Both the position numbers and the translations under genes were made by a program. Below are positions 60,274 to 64,000 of a stretch of 64,000 bases of DNA, piece by piece. Source of the stretch: Panacibacter microcysteis (lineage in GTDB: Bacteria > Bacteroidota > Bacteroidia > Chitinophagales > Chitinophagaceae); contig NZ_JADWYR010000003.1 of assembly GCF_015831355.1 (NCBI RefSeq), forward strand, positions 62,001 through 126,000, read 5' to 3'. The notes below the pieces were generated by a model, which was given only the letters and a program-made list of their open reading frames with translations, was not told where the DNA came from and did not search any database. How positions within the stretch are numbered: position 1 is the stretch's first letter; each line of letters begins with the position of its first letter.

Positions 60274-62571
60274 ATGCGTATAACAACAGGTATTGTCTTT
60301 TTTTTATTTCCCTTTATCATATATGCGCAAAACAACGCGCAATACGTAAACCCGTTCATTGGTGCCATCAATGGCGCCGGGAAAGCTGGTATATACCACG
60401 GCCTGGGCAAAACCTTTCCGGGCGCAACCACACCATTCGGCGCTGTGCAGGTTAGTCCAAACACCATCACTGGTGGAGACAACGGTTCTGGCTACAGTTA
60501 TGAAGACAGTACCATTGAAGGGTTCGCATTTACACAAATGAGCGGCGTAGGCTGGTTTGGAGACCTGGGAAATTTCCTGGTAATGCCGGGAACAGGAAAC
60601 ATAAAAACCTGGAGCGGCAAACCTGGTGATGCGAAGGCCGGTTACCGGTCGCACTATGCAAACCAGCAGGCAGGTGCTGGTTATTATGCGGTGCAACTAA
60701 CAGACTACAATATAAAAGCAGAAATGACGGCAGCACCGCATAGCGGTATGATGCGGTTTACATTTCCTGCAAACAGGCAGTCGCATATTTCCATAGATCT
60801 TGCCCGAAGGGTAGGAGGTACATCTACCGAACAATACGTGCACGTAGTAAACGAAAATACCATTGAAGGTTGGATGAAATGTACACCAGACGGCGGTGGA
60901 TGGGGTAACGGAGATGGCAGGGCAAACTATACCGTGTACTTCTACGCGCAGTTTAATAAACCGCTCAAAGATTACGGTACCTGGAGTGCCTCAATCCCTG
61001 ATACAGCAAGCCGTAAACGTGAGGCGATTGAAAGTGATTATTACCAGCAACGTATAGCTGATGCAAAAATTGAAAAAATGGCGGAAAAGGTGCAGGGTAA
61101 GCATCTTGGTTTTTTCTCGTCTTTCGAAACCAAAGCAGGTGAGCAGGTATTGCTGAAATGTGGTATATCATTCGTATCGGTAGAAGGAGCTAGAAATAAC
61201 CTGCAAACAGAATTGAAGCACTGGGATTTTGATGCTGCTAAAGCGCATGCTTTTAATAGCTGGAACCGGGCTTTGTCAAAGATCAATATTAAAGGGGGTA
61301 CAAAAGATGAACGTACTGTTTTTTATACCGCATTGTATCATACCATGATCGACCCGCGTAACGTGACAGATGCAGATGGTTATTATACCGGCGCAGATCA
61401 GCAAAAACACCGCGCAACAACATTTCAGAAGCGTACCATCTTCAGCGGCTGGGATGTTTTCAGAAGCCAGTTTCCGCTACAGACGTTAATCAACCCCGCC
61501 GTAGTAAATGATATGATCGCATCATTGGTTACAATGGCTGATGAGAGCGGTAACCAATACCTTGAGCGGTGGGAGCTTCTAAATGCCTACAGCGGCTGTA
61601 TGTTGGGCAACCCGGCCGTGGTGGTACTGGCAGATGCTTATGGAAAAGGGATCAACAGTTACGATAAAGAAAAAGCATACCGGTATGCTGTAAACACCTG
61701 CGGAAAATTTGGCAATGGCGACAAAGGCTTTAGTTCAGCCGTTTCAATTGCCAACACGCTCGAATATGCATTTGCAGACTGGTGTTTATACAAGCTTGCA
61801 AAAGAAACCGGTCACTATGCGGATACCTTAAAATACCTGCAAAGATCGCAGGCATATAAAAATATTTACGACAGTACGCACCACTGGTTCCGGCCCAAAA
61901 AAGAAGATGGCAGTTGGGAGCAATGGCCTGCTACGGGCAGGCTTACAGACTGGTACGGCACTTTTGAAACCAATCCTTACCAGCAAGGTTGGTTTGTACC
62001 CCATGACATCAATGGTATGGTAGATATGATGGGTGGAAGACAGGCCGTGCTTTCAGATCTCGATTCTTTCTTTGCCCACACCCCACATGATTTTTCATGG
62101 AACGCATATTACAATCATGCCAACGAACCGGTACATCATGTGCCGTACCTGTATAACGCCCTTGGGCAGCCGTGGAAAACACAATACTGGACAAGAACGA
62201 TATGCAGCAATGCGTATAAAAATGATGTGGATGGTTTGGTAGGCAATGAAGACGTTGGCCAAATGTCTGCGTGGTATGTATTGTCTGCCGCAGGCCTGCA
62301 TCCTTTAAATCCTGCCGCAACCACTTACGAGATTACAAGTCCTGCTTTTGAAAAAATAGTAATTGCCCTCGACAGGCATTATGCAAAAGCTGGAAGTTTT
62401 ACGGTTGCCGCAAAAAACAACAGCAGCCGGAACATTTATATACAAAGTGCCACACTGAATGGTAAAGTCTACAACAAGAGTAGCATCGATTACCAGGACA
62501 TTCTTAATGGCGGCAAACTGGAATTGGTAATGGGGCCGCAACCGTCTTTAACGTGGGGGCTTGAAAGATAG
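60274..62571 (+). CDS. Glycoside hydrolase family 92 (alpha-mannosidase-type)
   Basis: A 765-residue GH92 enzyme, typically a calcium-dependent exo-alpha-mannosidase acting on N-glycans or yeast mannan. A signal peptide is present (TGIVFFLFPFIIYAQ). The N-terminal domain has VNPFIGAINGAGKAG and FPGATTPFGAVQVSPN. The catalytic barrel has YTALYHTMIDPRN, FSGWDVFRSQFP, and GNEDVGQMSAWYVLSAAGLHP carrying acidic residues near the C-terminal part. The ATG at 60274 is chosen over a GTG at 60265. It is followed 25 bp later by a LacI regulator on the same strand. Confidence 0.93.
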   Translation: MRITTGIVFFLFPFIIYAQNNAQYVNPFIGAINGAGKAGIYHGLGKTFPGATTPFGAVQVSPNTITGGDNGSGYSYEDSTIEGFAFTQMSGVGWFGDLGNFLVMPGTGNIKTWSGKPGDAKAGYRSHYANQQAGAGYYAVQLTDYNIKAEMTAAPHSGMMRFTFPANRQSHISIDLARRVGGTSTEQYVHVVNENTIEGWMKCTPDGGGWGNGDGRANYTVYFYAQFNKPLKDYGTWSASIPDTASRKREAIESDYYQQRIADAKIEKMAEKVQGKHLGFFSSFETKAGEQVLLKCGISFVSVEGARNNLQTELKHWDFDAAKAHAFNSWNRALSKINIKGGTKDERTVFYTALYHTMIDPRNVTDADGYYTGADQQKHRATTFQKRTIFSGWDVFRSQFPLQTLINPAVVNDMIASLVTMADESGNQYLERWELLNAYSGCMLGNPAVVVLADAYGKGINSYDKEKAYRYAVNTCGKFGNGDKGFSSAVSIANTLEYAFADWCLYKLAKETGHYADTLKYLQRSQAYKNIYDSTHHWFRPKKEDGSWEQWPATGRLTDWYGTFETNPYQQGWFVPHDINGMVDMMGGRQAVLSDLDSFFAHTPHDFSWNAYYNHANEPVHHVPYLYNALGQPWKTQYWTRTICSNAYKNDVDGLVGNEDVGQMSAWYVLSAAGLHPLNPAATTYEITSPAFEKIVIALDRHYAKAGSFTVAAKNNSSRNIYIQSATLNGKVYNKSSIDYQDILNGGKLELVMGPQPSLTWGLER

Positions 62572-62596
62572 ATCACACGGTTCCTCTTTACTGATT

Positions 62597-63610
62597 ATGA
62601 AAAAAGTATTACTGAAAGAAATTGCAAGCATAGCCGGGGTTGTTCCTTCCACCGTTTCGTGCGTATTAAATGGCAAGGCCAAAGAACGCAGGATAAGTGA
62701 TGATCTCGCACAAAAAATAAAAGAAATAGCCGAAGGCGTAGGGTATATACCCAACCAGGTTGCCGTAAGCTTACGCACAGGTTATTCGCGTATACTGGGC
62801 TTAATCGTGGAAGATATTTCCAACATTTTTTTTGCCACACTGGCCAAAGTGCTGGAAGATGAAGTACAAAAGCATGGGTACCGCGTGGTATACTGCAGCA
62901 CGGAAAATGATAAACAAAAAGGCACGGAATTACTGAATATGCTGTATCACCGGCAGGTAGATGGCTACATTATTGCACCCGCGCTGGGCATGGAAGAAAG
63001 CATAAAAAGCCTGCTGAAACAGCATAAGCCGGTGGTTTTGGTCGACAGGTTTTTTCCCGGGGTGGGCACCACCAATGTGCTGGTTGACAACTATGGCTCT
63101 ACAAGGAAGGCCATTGGTTTTTTGCTGCGGCAGGGTTATAAGAGAATTGCTTTTGTTACAACCAACCGCCAGATGGTGCAGATGCAGGAACGGGAGAAAG
63201 CGTATAAGGATGAACTGGCAGATTCACTCTCAGCAGTGGATGAGCATATCGTGCTCAACATTGATTATTTCAATCTTTACCCGGCGGGCAGGGAGATCAT
63301 TACTGCTTTTCTTTTGCAGAATGAAGGTGTGGACGCAGTATTTTTTGCAACAAATTACCTCGGTATGTATGGCCTGCAAAGCCTGAAGACTCTTGGCTGG
63401 AAAATTCCGGATAGGATTGCCGTGGTATGTTTTGATGACAATGACATTTTCAAACTGTATTCGCCGGGTATCACCTGTATAAGGCAGCCCATTCATGAAA
63501 TTGCTACGGCTGCCGCAAAGAGGATTATCGGGCAGATCGAATCTGACCGGCAGCCGGAAAATGAACAGGTGTTGATAGAAGGCGAACTGGTTATAAGGGG
63601 GTCTGCATAG
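62597..63610 (+). CDS. LacI family transcriptional regulator
   Basis: A 337-residue regulator. The N-terminal helix-turn-helix has LKEIASIAGVVPSTVSCVLNG and the hinge region EGVGYIPNQVAVSLRTG. The periplasmic-binding-like effector domain follows (LGLIVEDISNIFFATLAKVL, VDGYIIAPALG, KRIAFVTTNR, IAVVCFDDNDIFKLY). The start at 62597 fits the family; 12 residues upstream are read-through. It probably controls the adjoining GH92 gene in response to a mannose-type sugar. Confidence 0.93.
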   Translation: MKKVLLKEIASIAGVVPSTVSCVLNGKAKERRISDDLAQKIKEIAEGVGYIPNQVAVSLRTGYSRILGLIVEDISNIFFATLAKVLEDEVQKHGYRVVYCSTENDKQKGTELLNMLYHRQVDGYIIAPALGMEESIKSLLKQHKPVVLVDRFFPGVGTTNVLVDNYGSTRKAIGFLLRQGYKRIAFVTTNRQMVQMQEREKAYKDELADSLSAVDEHIVLNIDYFNLYPAGREIITAFLLQNEGVDAVFFATNYLGMYGLQSLKTLGWKIPDRIAVVCFDDNDIFKLYSPGITCIRQPIHEIATAAAKRIIGQIESDRQPENEQVLIEGELVIRGSA

Positions 63611-63697
63611 TGCGAAAATTTTTTTTTGAAAAAAATCCGCGCATTTGTTTGTAATGATACTTTTTTAGCTAATTTGGTTGCACAAACGATTTTGCTT

Positions 63698-64000
63698 ATG
63701 GAAAATGTTAAGTATAACTGCTTTTCTGACGAAGAATTACTTTCATTGGTGAAAAACGGCGACCTCGGTGCATTTGACGAAATCTACAAACGCTGCTCAC
63801 CATTACTCATTAAAATAGCTGCTAAAAAATTACAGTCGCGGGAAACAGCGGAGGATATTGTACAGGATCTTTTTGTGGGCCTCTTCCTGAAAAGTAAAGA
63901 ACTGGAGATTACTGTTTCGCTGAAAGCTTACCTGTACAGGGCAGTAGAATTTAAGATGAAAAATGTTGTAAGGGCGAGGATTGTGAGAGAAGAATACAAG
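63698..64000 (+). CDS. RNA polymerase sigma factor, ECF (Bacteroidota type), cut by window edge
   Basis: The first 101 codons of a sigma-70 factor. Region 2 is visible: NGDLGAFDEIYKRCSPLLIK, ETAEDIVQDLFVGLF and the -10-reading SLKAYLYRAVEFKMKN. The C-terminal region 4 lies beyond the window. Such ECF factors in Bacteroidota often form FecR-type systems that turn on SusC/SusD glycan uptake operons, so one may follow. The start ATG is at 63698. Confidence 0.9.
   Translation, partial: MENVKYNCFSDEELLSLVKNGDLGAFDEIYKRCSPLLIKIAAKKLQSRETAEDIVQDLFVGLFLKSKELEITVSLKAYLYRAVEFKMKNVVRARIVREEYK

Overview
The window is chromosomal DNA of a Bacteroidota bacterium, most likely family Chitinophagaceae. The evidence is the short primary sigma factor starting [10 protein letters not shown], a type IX secretion sorting tail, GSCFA, DUF1573 and SIMPL proteins, a fused E1 alpha/beta dehydrogenase, a dialkylresorcinol/flexirubin-type pigment cluster, and promoters of the TAnnTTTG type. 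Shine-Dalgarno sequences are weak or absent. There is one tRNA gene (tRNA-Glu) and no rRNA operon, insertion sequence, prophage or CRISPR array.

Layout. 1-13 kb: mixed housekeeping and envelope genes (DUF1573 pair, E1 dehydrogenase, isoaspartyl peptidase, thioredoxin-fold protein, serine hydrolase, SIMPL protein, CDF metal exporter, LptF/LptG permease). 13.4-17.7 kb: rpoD and the rplK-rplA-rplJ-rplL operon, which ends in a terminator without rpoBC. 17.9-21.9 kb: molybdenum cofactor genes moeA, moaC, mobA (with a degenerate MobB-like N-terminus) and moeB-rhodanese. 21.9-27.5 kb: acyltransferase, DNA polymerase IV, 1-Cys peroxiredoxin, a GH172/DUF2961 lipoprotein and a GntR regulator. 27.7-39.3 kb: the dialkylresorcinol/polyene cluster (DarA, DarB, BtrH-like protein, ABC exporter, ACP, ketosynthase, a ketosynthase-like protein without catalytic residues, hotdog dehydratase), with an antiporter embedded. 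39.5-45.3 kb: tsaD, an e(P4)-type acid phosphatase, and ethanolamine catabolism eat-eutB-eutC. 45.5-52.1 kb, mostly minus strand: gap, a small frameshifted membrane gene, pgk, tRNA-Glu, grpE-dnaJ and an aminotransferase. 52.3-64 kb: a T9SS cargo protein, rlmB, HMG-CoA lyase, GSCFA protein, a 1110-residue ThuA/PQQ/PKD/cytochrome c/CBM6 lipoprotein, a GH92 mannosidase, a LacI regulator, and the start of an ECF sigma factor.

The most striking feature is not a gene. At least 24 copies of a short intergenic repeat are scattered over the window, about one per 2.7 kb. Each copy has a GCCCGGC-type left end, an imperfect stem-loop, and a 20-bp core, GTTGCGTCGCACTCTTGTAC (type A) or GTTGTGTCACTCACTTGTAC (type B). 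The two core types differ by a compensatory change that keeps a small dyad. Copies sit almost always just 3' of a gene, often inside would-be operons, and twice occur as facing B/A pairs. No transposase is nearby. I read them as a non-autonomous, REP/MITE-like family or a structured 3'-UTR element, and I do not recognise it as a described family.
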